This document shows positions 28,935 through 38,040 of a stretch of 64,000 nucleotides of DNA, in pieces. Source of the stretch: JACKFB01 sp041389525 (GTDB lineage: Bacteria > Myxococcota_A > UBA9042 > PHBI01 > JACKFB01). The stretch spans positions 1 to 64,000 of the forward strand of contig JAWKRR010000013.1 in assembly GCA_041389525.1 (NCBI GenBank). The letters run 5' to 3'. The translations under genes and the position numbers were made by a program. Within the stretch, counting starts at the first letter, position 1. The number at the start of each line of letters is the position of its first letter. The notes under the pieces are model-generated. The model had not been told where the DNA came from and did no database searches. It saw only the letters and a list, made by a program, of their open reading frames with translations.

Positions 28935-30037
28935 GCGGCCAGCGCCTCCATGTCGTCCACCAAGGTGCTGGCGGCTTCGGGGCGGGCGAGGCTGCGGGCC
29001 CGCTCGGAGCGCTCGCGGAGGCGGCCGGGGGTGGTGGCCACGTCAAAAAGCCAGTCGCGGACTGTGTTTTCGTCCCACTCGCTCTGGCGGACCAGCAGGC
29101 CGGCGCCGGCGTCAGACATCACGCGGGCGTTGGCCTCTTGGTGGTTTCCGGCGGCGAAGGGGAAGGGGACCAGGACGCTGGGCAGGCCGACGGCGGTCAG
29201 CTCGGCGACGGTCAGGGCGCCCGCGCGGCAGATGGCGACGTCGGCGGCGGCGTAGGCGGCGGGCATGTCGTCGATGTAGGGCAGCACGCGGGCGGCGTCG
29301 GCCAGCGGGGTCGCGGCGTAGCGGGCGCGGGTGGCGGCCTCGTCGGCGACGCCGGTCTGGTGGGTGACGGTGAGGGCCAGGTCGGGGTGGGCGGCCTGGA
29401 GGCTGGCGAGGAGGGCCGGGGCCTTCTCGTTGAGGAAGCGCGCGCCTTGGCTGCCGCCGAAGACCAGGACGCGCAGGGCGCCGCCGCTGCCGTCGCGGGT
29501 GGAGGTCGCGGCGGCCAGGGCGTCGACAAGTGCCCGGCGGATGGGGTTGCCGGTGGCGAGGGTCGGGCGGCCGCCGAACTGCGCGGCGGCGGCGTCGAAG
29601 CCGAGGTAGATGCGGCGCGCGAGGCGGCCGAGGACCTTGTTCGTGAAGCCGGGGAGCGCGTTCTGCTCTTGGACTACCGTGGGGTAGCGGCAGAGCCAGG
29701 CCGTCAGCAGGACCGGACCCGACGCGTAGCCGCCGACGCCGAGCACGACCTGGGGGCGCTCGCGGCGGAGGTGGCGCCAGGACTGAAACATCGCGACGGG
29801 GACCAGCAGCAGGCCGCGGACGCGGTCGATGACGCTGCCGCCGGCGAGGCGCGAGGACGAGATGGTCAGCAGCGGCCAGCCGAGCTTCGGCAGGACGCGG
29901 GCCTCGATCCCTTCGGCGGTGCCTACGAAAACGACGCGTGCGGAGGGCTGGCGGCGGAGGATCTCCTCGGCGACGGCGACCCCCGGGTAGAGGTGGCCGC
30001 CGGTCTTCCCGCCTGCGATGAGGGCGCGGTCGATCAT
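28931..30037 (-). CDS. murG: UDP-GlcNAc--lipid I GlcNAc transferase
   Basis: A 368-residue peripheral membrane GT28 transferase that makes lipid II from lipid I. The N-terminal glycine loop reads AGGKTGGHLYPGVAVAEE, a small change from GGTGGHxxP, and GVGGYASGPVLL is the second loop. The C-terminal UDP-GlcNAc site shows VFGGSQGARFLNE, ICRAGALTVAELTAVGLPS and PFAAGNHQEANA. The ATG at 30037 overlaps the ftsW stop as ATGA. The frame is open further upstream, but that part lies inside ftsW. Confidence 0.95.
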   Translation of the reverse strand: MIDRALIAGGKTGGHLYPGVAVAEEILRRQPSARVVFVGTAEGIEARVLPKLGWPLLTISSSRLAGGSVIDRVRGLLLVPVAMFQSWRHLRRERPQVVLGVGGYASGPVLLTAWLCRYPTVVQEQNALPGFTNKVLGRLARRIYLGFDAAAAQFGGRPTLATGNPIRRALVDALAAATSTRDGSGGALRVLVFGGSQGARFLNEKAPALLASLQAAHPDLALTVTHQTGVADEAATRARYAATPLADAARVLPYIDDMPAAYAAADVAICRAGALTVAELTAVGLPSVLVPFPFAAGNHQEANARVMSDAGAGLLVRQSEWDENTVRDWLFDVATTPGRLRERSERARSLARPEAASTLVDDMEALAA

Positions 30038-31317
30038 CCGACCACCTCCGCGAGCGGGCGCTGCTTGGGGCGCCGGGAGCCGATGCGCAGGCGACGGCGG
30101 CGGCGCTTGGGCTTGGGGCCCGCGTCGTCGTCCGCGTCGTCGTCGTCCTCGTCGATGGCGAGCAGCGGGGCGAGCTGGCCCTTGCGGATGTCGCGGCTGA
30201 TGCTCAGCAGGATGCCGGCGCCGAGGCAGCAGACCAGCATGGAGCTGCCGCCGTAGCTGACGAAGGGCAGGGTGAGGCCCTTGGTCGGGATGAGCGCGAC
30301 GGCCACCAGCATGTTGATGACGGTCTGGAGGCCCAGCAGCAGGGTGATGCCGAAGGCGAGGAAGCGGCCGAAGTCGTCGCGGGCCGCCGGGCCCAGCCGC
30401 CGCCCCCGCCACAGGACCAGGCTGAAGAGGACGACGGTGACGAGGACGCCGAGGAGGCCGAGCTGCTCGGCGAGGACGGAGAGGATGAAGTCGGTGTGGC
30501 CCTCGGGGAGGTAGCCGGTGAGGGTCTGGCCGCCGAAGCCGAGGCTCTGGCCGGTGATGCCGCCGGAGCCGACGGCGATCATCGAGTTCACCATCTGGTA
30601 GCCGCGGTCGGAGCGGTGGGCCCAGGGATCGATGAAGGCCATGATGCGGCCCAGGCGCATGTCGTTGTTGGCGATGGCCTGGAAGGCGAGGAAACCGCCG
30701 ACGAAGGCGAAGAGGCTGATGTAGGCGAAGGGCGTGCCGGCGACGAAGAGCATGCCGAACATGAGCAGCACGAGGAGCACGCAGGTGCCGAAGTCGGGCT
30801 GGAAGAGGCACAGCATGATGAGGACGCCGCAGACCAGCAGGTGCGGGATGAAGGCGACGGAGAAGCGGCGGACGCGCTCGCCCTTCTTCTCGAGGGAGTA
30901 GGCGAGGAAGATGATGAAGGCGAGCTTGGCCATCTCGGCGGGCTGGACCGAGAAGCCGGGGAGGGCGAGCCAGCGGCGGGCGTTGCCGGCGGTGGTGCCG
31001 AAGACCATGACCAGCACCAGCAGGATGACCACGGCGAGCAGGCCGGGGTACACGAGGCGGCGCCAGCTTCGGTAGGGCAGGGCGAGGGCGGCGAGGAGGA
31101 CGCCGAGGCCGATGCCGATGTGGGCGAGGTGGGTGCGCAGGTGCACCATGCCGTCGCCGGTGCGCCACGTGTCGTCGTTGATGGTGGCGGAGTAGACCAT
31201 CACCGCGCCCAGCGCCAGCAGCATGAAGACCGACACCATGAGGGTCGTGTCGTAGGGGTCGACGCGGCGCATCTCATCGGAGAGATCGGGCGAGTAGTTT
31301 TCGGTGAGTGCAGCCAT
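30034..31317 (-). CDS. ftsW: Septal peptidoglycan polymerase FtsW
   Basis: A 427-residue SEDS glycosyltransferase with about ten membrane helices that polymerises lipid II at the septum with FtsI. GNARRWLALPGFSVQPAEMAK and DFILSVLAEQLGLLG carry the conserved residues, including the SEDS Asp/Glu region, and VSYGGSSMLVCCLGAG is the C-terminal signature. The cytoplasmic tail (about residues 385-427) has an acidic run then an Arg/Lys-rich run, longer than usual. It lies three bases after mraY and overlaps murG by four. murD, normally between mraY and ftsW, is absent. Confidence 0.95.
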   Translation of the reverse strand: MAALTENYSPDLSDEMRRVDPYDTTLMVSVFMLLALGAVMVYSATINDDTWRTGDGMVHLRTHLAHIGIGLGVLLAALALPYRSWRRLVYPGLLAVVILLVLVMVFGTTAGNARRWLALPGFSVQPAEMAKLAFIIFLAYSLEKKGERVRRFSVAFIPHLLVCGVLIMLCLFQPDFGTCVLLVLLMFGMLFVAGTPFAYISLFAFVGGFLAFQAIANNDMRLGRIMAFIDPWAHRSDRGYQMVNSMIAVGSGGITGQSLGFGGQTLTGYLPEGHTDFILSVLAEQLGLLGVLVTVVLFSLVLWRGRRLGPAARDDFGRFLAFGITLLLGLQTVINMLVAVALIPTKGLTLPFVSYGGSSMLVCCLGAGILLSISRDIRKGQLAPLLAIDEDDDDADDDAGPKPKRRRRRLRIGSRRPKQRPLAEVVG

Positions 31318-31320
31318 GGG

Positions 31321-32436
31321 TCACCGCACCTTCAGGCTGGCCAGGCCGACCAGCGCGAGCATGATGCTGATGATCCAGAAGCGCACCGTGATGCGGCTCT
31401 CGGGCCAGGAGCCCTCTTTCTTCTCGAAGTGGTGGTGGATGGGCGCCATGGCGAAGACGCGCTTGCCGGTCCAGCGGAAGCTGTAGCGCTGGATGACCAC
31501 CGAGAGGAGCTCAACGACGAACACGCCGTTGATGATGATGCTGAGCAGCTCGTGCTTGGCGAAGACGGCGACCGAGCCGAGGGCGCCGCCGAGCGCGAGG
31601 GCGCCGACGTCGCCCATGAAGACCATGGCCGGGTAGGTGTTATACCAAAGAAATCCGATGCTTGCGCCCGCCATGGCCGCGCAGAAGACGGCGAGCTCGT
31701 CGACGCCGGTGACGCGGGGCAGCAGCAGGTAGTCGGCGATCTTGACGCCGAAGAGGGTGGCGCCGGTGAGGTAGCAGAGGATGCCGAAGGTGGCCGACGC
31801 GATGATGGTCGGGCCGACCGCGAGGCCGTCGAGGCCGTCGGTGAGGTTCACGGCGGTCGAGGTCGCGAAGATGGTGAAGACGGCGAAGATCCCGTAGGCC
31901 CAGGCGGGGAGATGTAGCGTGTAGATCTCGGGCTTTACGAAGGGGACATGGAGGTTGGTCGAGTAGCCGGCGTCGGGGGCGATGGTGGTGAAGAAGAGCG
32001 TCATCAGAAGGGCGACCGAGCCGACCTGGGTGATGACCTTGGCGCGCTCGGACAGGCCGCCGGAGCTCTTGCGGTGCAGCTTCATCCAGTCGTCGATGAA
32101 GCCGACGATGCCGTAGATGGTGGTGATGGCCAGGGTCAGCCAGACGAAGGGGTTGGCGAGGTTGCACCAGAGCAGGCAGGTCGCGATGAGGGCGACGATG
32201 AGCAGGGTGCCGCCCATGGTGGGGGTGCCGCGCTTCTTGAAGTGGCTCTCGGGGCCGTCGTCGCGCACGACCTGGCCGACCTGCTTGAGCTGGAGCTGGC
32301 GGATGAGCCAGGGGTAGAGCAGCAGGCAGGTGATAAGGGCCGTGAAGAGCGCGGCGATGGCGCGGAACACGGGGGAGCCGAAGAGCCGGAAGATGCCGGG
32401 ATCGTTGGCTTGGATCTCGTAGAGCCAGTAAAACAT
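31321..32436 (-). CDS. mraY: Phospho-N-acetylmuramoyl-pentapeptide transferase
   Basis: A 371-residue polytopic enzyme that transfers phospho-MurNAc-pentapeptide to undecaprenyl phosphate, giving lipid I. Conserved cytoplasmic motifs are GTPTMGG, VGFIDDWMK, NLTDGLDGLAVGP and VFMGDVGALALGG, with PIHHHFE near the C terminus. About ten membrane helices and a normal length. The start overlaps the murF stop by one base (TGATG). It is followed by ftsW three bases later. Confidence 0.97.
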   Translation of the reverse strand: MFYWLYEIQANDPGIFRLFGSPVFRAIAALFTALITCLLLYPWLIRQLQLKQVGQVVRDDGPESHFKKRGTPTMGGTLLIVALIATCLLWCNLANPFVWLTLAITTIYGIVGFIDDWMKLHRKSSGGLSERAKVITQVGSVALLMTLFFTTIAPDAGYSTNLHVPFVKPEIYTLHLPAWAYGIFAVFTIFATSTAVNLTDGLDGLAVGPTIIASATFGILCYLTGATLFGVKIADYLLLPRVTGVDELAVFCAAMAGASIGFLWYNTYPAMVFMGDVGALALGGALGSVAVFAKHELLSIIINGVFVVELLSVVIQRYSFRWTGKRVFAMAPIHHHFEKKEGSWPESRITVRFWIISIMLALVGLASLKVR

Positions 32437-33845
32437 CAGGCGTGGGCCTCCTCGCCGGCCACGCCCAGGGGGGCGAGCAGGCGCTCGAGGCGCTGGCCGC
32501 GGCTACCTTTGAGGAGCAGCCAGCGGTCGGGGGCCGCGAAGGCGCGGACGGCGTCGATGAGGTCGGGGGCGTCGGCCGCGGCGATGAGGTCGGTGAGGCC
32601 GGCGGCGCGGGCGCCTGCGAGGAGGGATTCGGCGTAGGGGCCGGTGGCGGCGAGCCAGTCGACGCGGGCGTGGGCGGCGGCTTCACCGACGGCGCGGTGC
32701 AGGGCGTCGGAGGTCTCGCCGAGCTCGAGCATGGAGCCGATGACGGCGCCGCGGCGGGCGGCGGACTTGGCGACGTCGCCGAGGGCGGCGAGGGCGGCCA
32801 TGGTGCTGGCGGGGTTGGCGTTGTAGCAGTCGTCGAGGACCGTCAGGCCTGTGGCGGCGCGGCGGATGGCCATGCGGTGCGGGGCGGGGGCGAAGCGCTC
32901 GGAGAGTGCTGAGGCCGCGGCGGCGAGGTCGAGGCCCAAGGTGGCCGCGACGGCCAGGGCTCCGGCGGCGTTGACCGCGTTGTGGGCGCCCAAAACACGC
33001 AGGGAAACACTGACGGTTTCGCCCTTGTGGGTGATGGACGCCGTGGTGCCGGTCTGGGTCTGGGAGACCTCGGTGACCCGGAAGTCGGCGTCGGTGGCGA
33101 GGCCGTAGGTGAGCAGGCCGTCGGGGCGCAGGCGGCGAGCGCGGGCGACCAAGCGGGCGTCGTCGGCGCAGGTGATGGCGCGGGCGCCAGCGGGCATGGC
33201 CTCCCAGAGCTCGGCCTTGGCGTCGGCGATGGCGTCGACGTCGGCGAAGAACTCGAGGTGCGCGGCGGCGGCGGCGGTGATGACGCCGATCTCGGGCTGG
33301 GTTAGCTGCGTCAGCCGGTCGATCTCGCCGGGGGCGCTCATGCCAAGCTCGAAGACGACGTAGTCCTCGTCGCCGCGCAGGGCCAGGATCGACAGGGGCG
33401 CGCCGATCTCGTTGTTCCAGTTGCCCGGCGTGCGACCGACGGTGCCGCGGGCCGACAGCGCCGCGGCGATCATGTCCTTCATCGTGGTCTTGCCGACCGA
33501 GCCGGTGACGCAGACGACGGGGACGCGGGTGCGGGCGCGGACGGCGCGGGCCAGGGCCGTGAGGGCGGCTTGGGTGTCGGCGACCAGGGCGACGAAGACG
33601 CTGGGCGCGAGGTCGGCTGGCAGCGCGCTCGCCCGCGAGATGACAAGCCCGCCCGCACCCGCGCTGAGGGCGGCGCCGAGGTGGTCGTGGGCGTCGTGGT
33701 TGGCGCCGGCCAGCGCGAAGAAGAGGGCGCCGGCGGTCAGCTTTCGCGTGTCCGTGCTGACGGCGGTGAACGCAGCGCCGCTTGCGCCAGTGTGGATGGT
33801 GGCGCCCATGGCGGCGGCGATCTCGGGTCGGGTCAGCGGCATCAT
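32436..33845 (-). CDS. murF: UDP-MurNAc-tripeptide--D-Ala-D-Ala ligase
   Basis: A 469-residue Mur ligase that adds D-Ala-D-Ala to the UDP-MurNAc-tripeptide. The P-loop is VVCVTGSVGKTTMKDM, the NWNNEIGAPLS and ELGMSAPGEI motifs bind substrate and metal, and DDCYNANPASTMAAL is the C-terminal domain signature. It is co-translated with murE (ATGA overlap) and mraY (TGATG). The gene begins ATGATG, so either methionine may be used. The D-Ala-D-Ala ligase gene itself (ddl) is not in this cluster. Confidence 0.96.
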   Translation of the reverse strand: MMPLTRPEIAAAMGATIHTGASGAAFTAVSTDTRKLTAGALFFALAGANHDAHDHLGAALSAGAGGLVISRASALPADLAPSVFVALVADTQAALTALARAVRARTRVPVVCVTGSVGKTTMKDMIAAALSARGTVGRTPGNWNNEIGAPLSILALRGDEDYVVFELGMSAPGEIDRLTQLTQPEIGVITAAAAAHLEFFADVDAIADAKAELWEAMPAGARAITCADDARLVARARRLRPDGLLTYGLATDADFRVTEVSQTQTGTTASITHKGETVSVSLRVLGAHNAVNAAGALAVAATLGLDLAAAASALSERFAPAPHRMAIRRAATGLTVLDDCYNANPASTMAALAALGDVAKSAARRGAVIGSMLELGETSDALHRAVGEAAAHARVDWLAATGPYAESLLAGARAAGLTDLIAAADAPDLIDAVRAFAAPDRWLLLKGSRGQRLERLLAPLGVAGEEAHA

Positions 33846-35305
33846 GTGGCCTGCCTCCCGGCCAGCGCGCGGGCGGCCTCGACGCGGTCGTCGAAGGGGT
33901 GCTGGACCGCCCCGATGGTCTGGGTCGTCTCGTGACCCTTGCCGGCGATGAGCACCAAATCGTCAGGCCCCGCCTCGCGGATCGCGCGCTCGATGGCCGC
34001 GCGGCGGTCGACGATGGCGTCGAAGCGAGCGCCGTCGGGCATCCCGGCGACGACGTCGGAGACGATGGCCGCGGGGGCCTCAGTGCGGGGGTTGTCGCTG
34101 GTGACGATGGCGAGATCGGCGACGCGGGCCACGGCGCGGGCCATCTCCGGGCGCTTGCCGGGGTCGCGGTCGCCGCCGGCGCCGAAGACGCAGATGAGGC
34201 GGCCCGAGACGAGCGGCCGCAGCGCGCTGAGCACGTTGTCGAGGGCGTCGGGCGTGTGGGCGTAGTCGACGACGACCGAGCGGTCGCCGGCGACGCGCTC
34301 GAGGCGGCCGGGAGGGGCCGTGGCGGAGGCGAGCGCGTTGAGCGCGACGTCCAGGTCGATGCCGGCGAGCCGCGCCATGCCCAGCGCGACCAGCGCGTTC
34401 TCGACGTTGTGGCGACCGAGCAAGCGCAGGCGGAGGTCCCGCGGGCCCTCGGGGGTCTGGAGCCGCGCCTCGGCCCCGTCGATGGTGCAGCGCACATCGC
34501 GGGCGCTCAGGTCCGCGTCGGTCGCTCCCAGGGCGGACACCGTGAGCTTCTCGCCGACGAAATCAGCGGCGAACTGGCGGCCCGTCGCGTCGTCGATGTT
34601 GAAGCAGCCCGCCTTGGCGAGGCCACGGAAGAGCAGGCTCTTCGCGTCGCGGTAGGCGTCGAAGGTCCCGTGATAGTCCAGGTGGTCCCGGGTCAGGTTG
34701 GTGAAGCCGCCGACGGCGACCTGCGTGCCCCCGAGCCGGCCCTGGATCAGCCCGTGGCTGGAGGCCTCCATCACGACGTGGGTGCAGCCGGCGTCTCGGC
34801 ACTCCGCCAGGATCGCCTGCAGCGCGTCCGCCGGGGGCGTGGTGAAGCGGGTCGGGCGGCGCTGGCCGGCGAAGCGCACCTCGACGGTGCTCAGCACGCC
34901 GGGGCGCATCTGCGCGGCCAGCAGGATCTGCTCGAGCAGCCAGGTCACGCTGGTCTTGCCGTTGGTGCCCGTGACGGCGAGGACCGCGAGCGCGCCGGAC
35001 GGATCCCCGAAGTACGCGCTGGCGAGCGGGCCCAGGGCGTCTGCGGTGCTGGGGACTCGCGCCCAGGTCACGCCGGGCCGCAGGTCGGCCGGGGCGTCCT
35101 GCTCGGCGACCACCGCGACCGCGCCACGGGAGAGCGCGACGTCGATGTACTTGTGCCCGTCGACGCCAAGGCCCCGCAGCGCCACGAACATCGCGCCGTC
35201 TTTGACGTCGCGCGAGTCCGAGACGACCCCGCGCAGCACCGCCTCGCTGGCTCCGAAGATGAGGGCGGCCGGTGCGGCCCGGCTGATGAGCGCGCGCGGG
35301 GTCAT
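33842..35305 (-). CDS. murE: UDP-MurNAc-tripeptide synthetase, meso-DAP type
   Basis: A 487-residue Mur ligase that adds the third amino acid of the stem peptide. The P-loop is VTGTNGKTSVTWLLEQ, the carbamylated lysine region is DAYRDAKSLLF, and TSDNPRTEAP carries the DNPR motif diagnostic for meso-diaminopimelate selection. That makes the wall the Gram-negative A1-gamma type. The ATG at 35305 overlaps the end of ftsI by four bases; the frame open to 35896 is shadow of ftsI. Confidence 0.96.
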   Translation of the reverse strand: MTPRALISRAAPAALIFGASEAVLRGVVSDSRDVKDGAMFVALRGLGVDGHKYIDVALSRGAVAVVAEQDAPADLRPGVTWARVPSTADALGPLASAYFGDPSGALAVLAVTGTNGKTSVTWLLEQILLAAQMRPGVLSTVEVRFAGQRRPTRFTTPPADALQAILAECRDAGCTHVVMEASSHGLIQGRLGGTQVAVGGFTNLTRDHLDYHGTFDAYRDAKSLLFRGLAKAGCFNIDDATGRQFAADFVGEKLTVSALGATDADLSARDVRCTIDGAEARLQTPEGPRDLRLRLLGRHNVENALVALGMARLAGIDLDVALNALASATAPPGRLERVAGDRSVVVDYAHTPDALDNVLSALRPLVSGRLICVFGAGGDRDPGKRPEMARAVARVADLAIVTSDNPRTEAPAAIVSDVVAGMPDGARFDAIVDRRAAIERAIREAGPDDLVLIAGKGHETTQTIGAVQHPFDDRVEAARALAGRQAT

Positions 35306-38040
35306 AGGAGATCTCCCGGCGGCGCCTCGAGGCTTGGCGGCAGGCCCATGGGCAGATGCTCGGGCGGGCTCGGCGGCGAGGCCTGTGCGGGGCCGGCGGC
35401 CGCGCGCGACGCCAACGACGCGCCGGGCGCCCGCGGCTCGAAGACCACCGTGACCTCGCTGCCCGCGTCGACTCGCGATTGGGGCGCTAGATCCTGGCTC
35501 TTCGCGGTGCCCGAGCCCACGAGCTGCACGGTCAGACCCACCTCGGCGGCGGTCCGTCGCGCGGCGTCCATGGTCAGGCCGCGGAAGTCCGGCACCGGCA
35601 CGTCGCCGGCCGCTCCGGGGTCCACGGGCGGCGCCTGGGCCTGCAGGCGCGGGATCTCGGGGGCGACGATCGCCCGCCGCCGGGCCAGCTCTTCGGGGTT
35701 GATCCAGGCGACCTGGCGTCCCGCGTCCATGGGCGAAGGCACCCCGAGGCGGCGCAGCGCCCCCTGCATGATCTGCCGAAACGCCGGCGCCGCCACGACG
35801 CCGCCGTAGCGCTTGCCCTGGGGCTCGTCGACCAACACCAGGACGGCCAGCTCCGGCGAGTCCGCCGGGGCCACGCCGAAGAAGGTGCCGACCCACATAT
35901 TCTCGGCGTAGCCGCGCATCCGCAGGTGCGGCTTCTGGCCGGTGCCCGTCTTCCCCGCCACCGGGTACTCGGCGATCGCCGCCTTGACGCCCGTGCCGCC
36001 CGGCTCGACCACCCCGCGCATGATGTCCAGCGTGGTGCGCGCGGCCTTCTCAGACACGACGCGGCCGACCTCGGTGGGCTCCCAGTGGCGCACCACCCGG
36101 CCGTCCTGGTCGATGACGCGGCGCACCAGCAGCGGCCGCATCCGGACCCCCCCGTTGGCAAGCGCCGACAGGGCCCCGACGATCTGCACGCCCGTGGCCG
36201 ACACGCCCTGGCCGAACGCGATGTTCGCCGTCTCGACCATCTTCCACTCGGAGCCGCTGCGCAGGCTGCCCGACGACTCGCCGGGGAAGCCGCTGCCCGA
36301 GGGCTGGCCGAAGCCGAAAGCGTCCAGGTATTTCCAGAGGTTTTCGGCGCCCAGGTCGATGCCCATCTGGCCGAACACGATGTTCGACGAGGTCTTGAGC
36401 GCGTAGGTCACGTCGGAGGTGTCCTGGTCGTAGCCGTGGTCGTCGTGGATGACGTTGTCGTCGGCGTCGTGCAGCTCCCAGCGCCCGTCCATCAGCTCGT
36501 ACTGCCAGGACATCGGGTGGACCTCGGCGTCCAGGTACGCCGCCAGGGTGAACGCCTTCATGATCGAGCCGGGCTCGTAGGCGCCCTGGAACGCGCTGTG
36601 TCGCGCGGCGTTCGGGTAGTGGTGCTCGTACTCGATGAACGCGTTGGTCTCGCGCGCGTGGCTCGCCTGCGCCTCGCGAATCGCCACGCCGGCCGAGCCC
36701 GGGAAGGCGTCCTTGAGGCCAGGCCAGCTCGCGGCCCACGCCAGGTCCTCGCGGCGCTGACCCAGGGCGATGCGCTCGTCGACCAGCGGCTGCCGGTCCT
36801 CGTAGAACTCGCGGTAGGTGTTGGGGTTGAAGGTCGGGAAGCTGGCCGCCGCCAGGATCTCGCCGGTCTTCACGGCCATCACGATGGCGTAGCCGGCGCG
36901 CGCGCCCGCGGCCAGACAGGCCTGGTGCAGCTCGCGCTCGGCCAGGGCCTGAATCTGCTGGTCGATGGTCAGCTCGACCGTGGGCGCAGCCAGCGGCGCG
37001 TCGTCGGGGATGCCGTTGAGAAACATCGACCGGCCGCGGCGGTCGCGGATGACCTCGACGGTGTGGTGCCCGCCGGCCAGCACGCCGTCCATGGCGCGCT
37101 CGATGCCGTCGAGGGCGTGCGAGTTGGTGCCGACGAGGCCCAAGAGCTGAGTCGCCAGCTCGCGCTTCGGGTAGTAGCGGTGCGGCTCGGGCTGAAGCTG
37201 AATGGCCGCCAGCGGGTTCTGGCAGTCGCCGCCCTCGTCGCGGATCTGGGCGCAGCGCTCAAAGAGCTGCTGGCGCGCGTCGTAGATGCTGCGCGCCACG
37301 GCGTCGTCGACGTCGCGGGCGAGGTAGACGAACCGCTTGCCGCGGTTGGGGAAGAAGCGCAGGGACGCGGCCCCGGCGTTGATGGCCTTCGCGGTGACCT
37401 CGGCGATGCGGGTCAGCGTGTCCACCAGCCGGTAGATGCCGCGCGTTCGCAGCTGGTCCATCCGGTAGAAGTACTCGAGCAGGCGCATCTTTCGCTCGAA
37501 GCGCGCGACCGGGAAGTCGAAGATCTCGGCGACGGCTTCGGCGGCCGGGCGGACGGCCTGACGCGCGAACTTGGTGGTGGGGTCGGCGGCGTCGTCCGTC
37601 GACGAGTCCGAGCGCGAGCCGACCAGCTTGTCGAGCAGGGCGCCGGCGTCTGCGCCCAGCAGCTCGCTCAGGATCCGCGCGGCGTTCGGCGCCTCGGCCA
37701 CGTCCACGCGGGTCGGGTCGGCGGTGACGGCCCAGCGGTGCACGTCCACCGCCAAGAGCTGCCCGTCGCGGTCGGTGATGTCGCCGCGCCAATCGTCCAG
37801 GGCCATCGTGCGCTGGTAGTTGCGGGCGGCCTCGGCGCGGAGCGGCTCCACCTCGACGGTCTGCAGCACGGCGATCTGGGCGGTCGCGGCGACGAGGCCG
37901 GCGAAGAGCCCCAACCCCGTGAAGATCATCCGCCGACGCACCGACGCCTCGCGCGCCTCTGGGGGGCGGGCGAGGCGGTCCGGGCCGCGGCGCGCGCCCT
38001 TGGCTCGGCTCTTGGCCTTTGCTTTGCGGTTGTCGCTCAC
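35302..38040 (-). CDS. ftsI: Septal transpeptidase FtsI (PBP3) with insertions and a PASTA domain
   Basis: A 912-residue class B penicillin-binding protein. It has a basic cytoplasmic N terminus and one membrane helix (38-60). The transpeptidase motifs are SIMK (Ser492-Lys495), SSN (551-553) and KTGT (697-700). A PASTA domain (VPVPDFRGLTMDAARRTA) lies at about 805-865, followed by a Pro/Ala-rich tail. It is about 250-300 residues longer than E. coli FtsI. Two insertions stand out: roughly 142-230 in the N-terminal module and 411-485 just before the nucleophile. The GTG start overlaps the TPR gene (GTGA). Confidence 0.92.
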   Translation of the reverse strand: MSDNRKAKAKSRAKGARRGPDRLARPPEAREASVRRRMIFTGLGLFAGLVAATAQIAVLQTVEVEPLRAEAARNYQRTMALDDWRGDITDRDGQLLAVDVHRWAVTADPTRVDVAEAPNAARILSELLGADAGALLDKLVGSRSDSSTDDAADPTTKFARQAVRPAAEAVAEIFDFPVARFERKMRLLEYFYRMDQLRTRGIYRLVDTLTRIAEVTAKAINAGAASLRFFPNRGKRFVYLARDVDDAVARSIYDARQQLFERCAQIRDEGGDCQNPLAAIQLQPEPHRYYPKRELATQLLGLVGTNSHALDGIERAMDGVLAGGHHTVEVIRDRRGRSMFLNGIPDDAPLAAPTVELTIDQQIQALAERELHQACLAAGARAGYAIVMAVKTGEILAAASFPTFNPNTYREFYEDRQPLVDERIALGQRREDLAWAASWPGLKDAFPGSAGVAIREAQASHARETNAFIEYEHHYPNAARHSAFQGAYEPGSIMKAFTLAAYLDAEVHPMSWQYELMDGRWELHDADDNVIHDDHGYDQDTSDVTYALKTSSNIVFGQMGIDLGAENLWKYLDAFGFGQPSGSGFPGESSGSLRSGSEWKMVETANIAFGQGVSATGVQIVGALSALANGGVRMRPLLVRRVIDQDGRVVRHWEPTEVGRVVSEKAARTTLDIMRGVVEPGGTGVKAAIAEYPVAGKTGTGQKPHLRMRGYAENMWVGTFFGVAPADSPELAVLVLVDEPQGKRYGGVVAAPAFRQIMQGALRRLGVPSPMDAGRQVAWINPEELARRRAIVAPEIPRLQAQAPPVDPGAAGDVPVPDFRGLTMDAARRTAAEVGLTVQLVGSGTAKSQDLAPQSRVDAGSEVTVVFEPRAPGASLASRAAAGPAQASPPSPPEHLPMGLPPSLEAPPGDLL

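Noticed and set aside
26728..29046. A 772-codon protein fused to FtsQ
   Set aside because: The upstream part lies in murB out of frame. FtsQ starts at 28005, overlapping the murB stop.
28931..31168. A single 745-codon protein including murG
   Set aside because: The first 377 codons are ftsW read in the wrong frame. The true murG starts at 30037 with an ATGA overlap.
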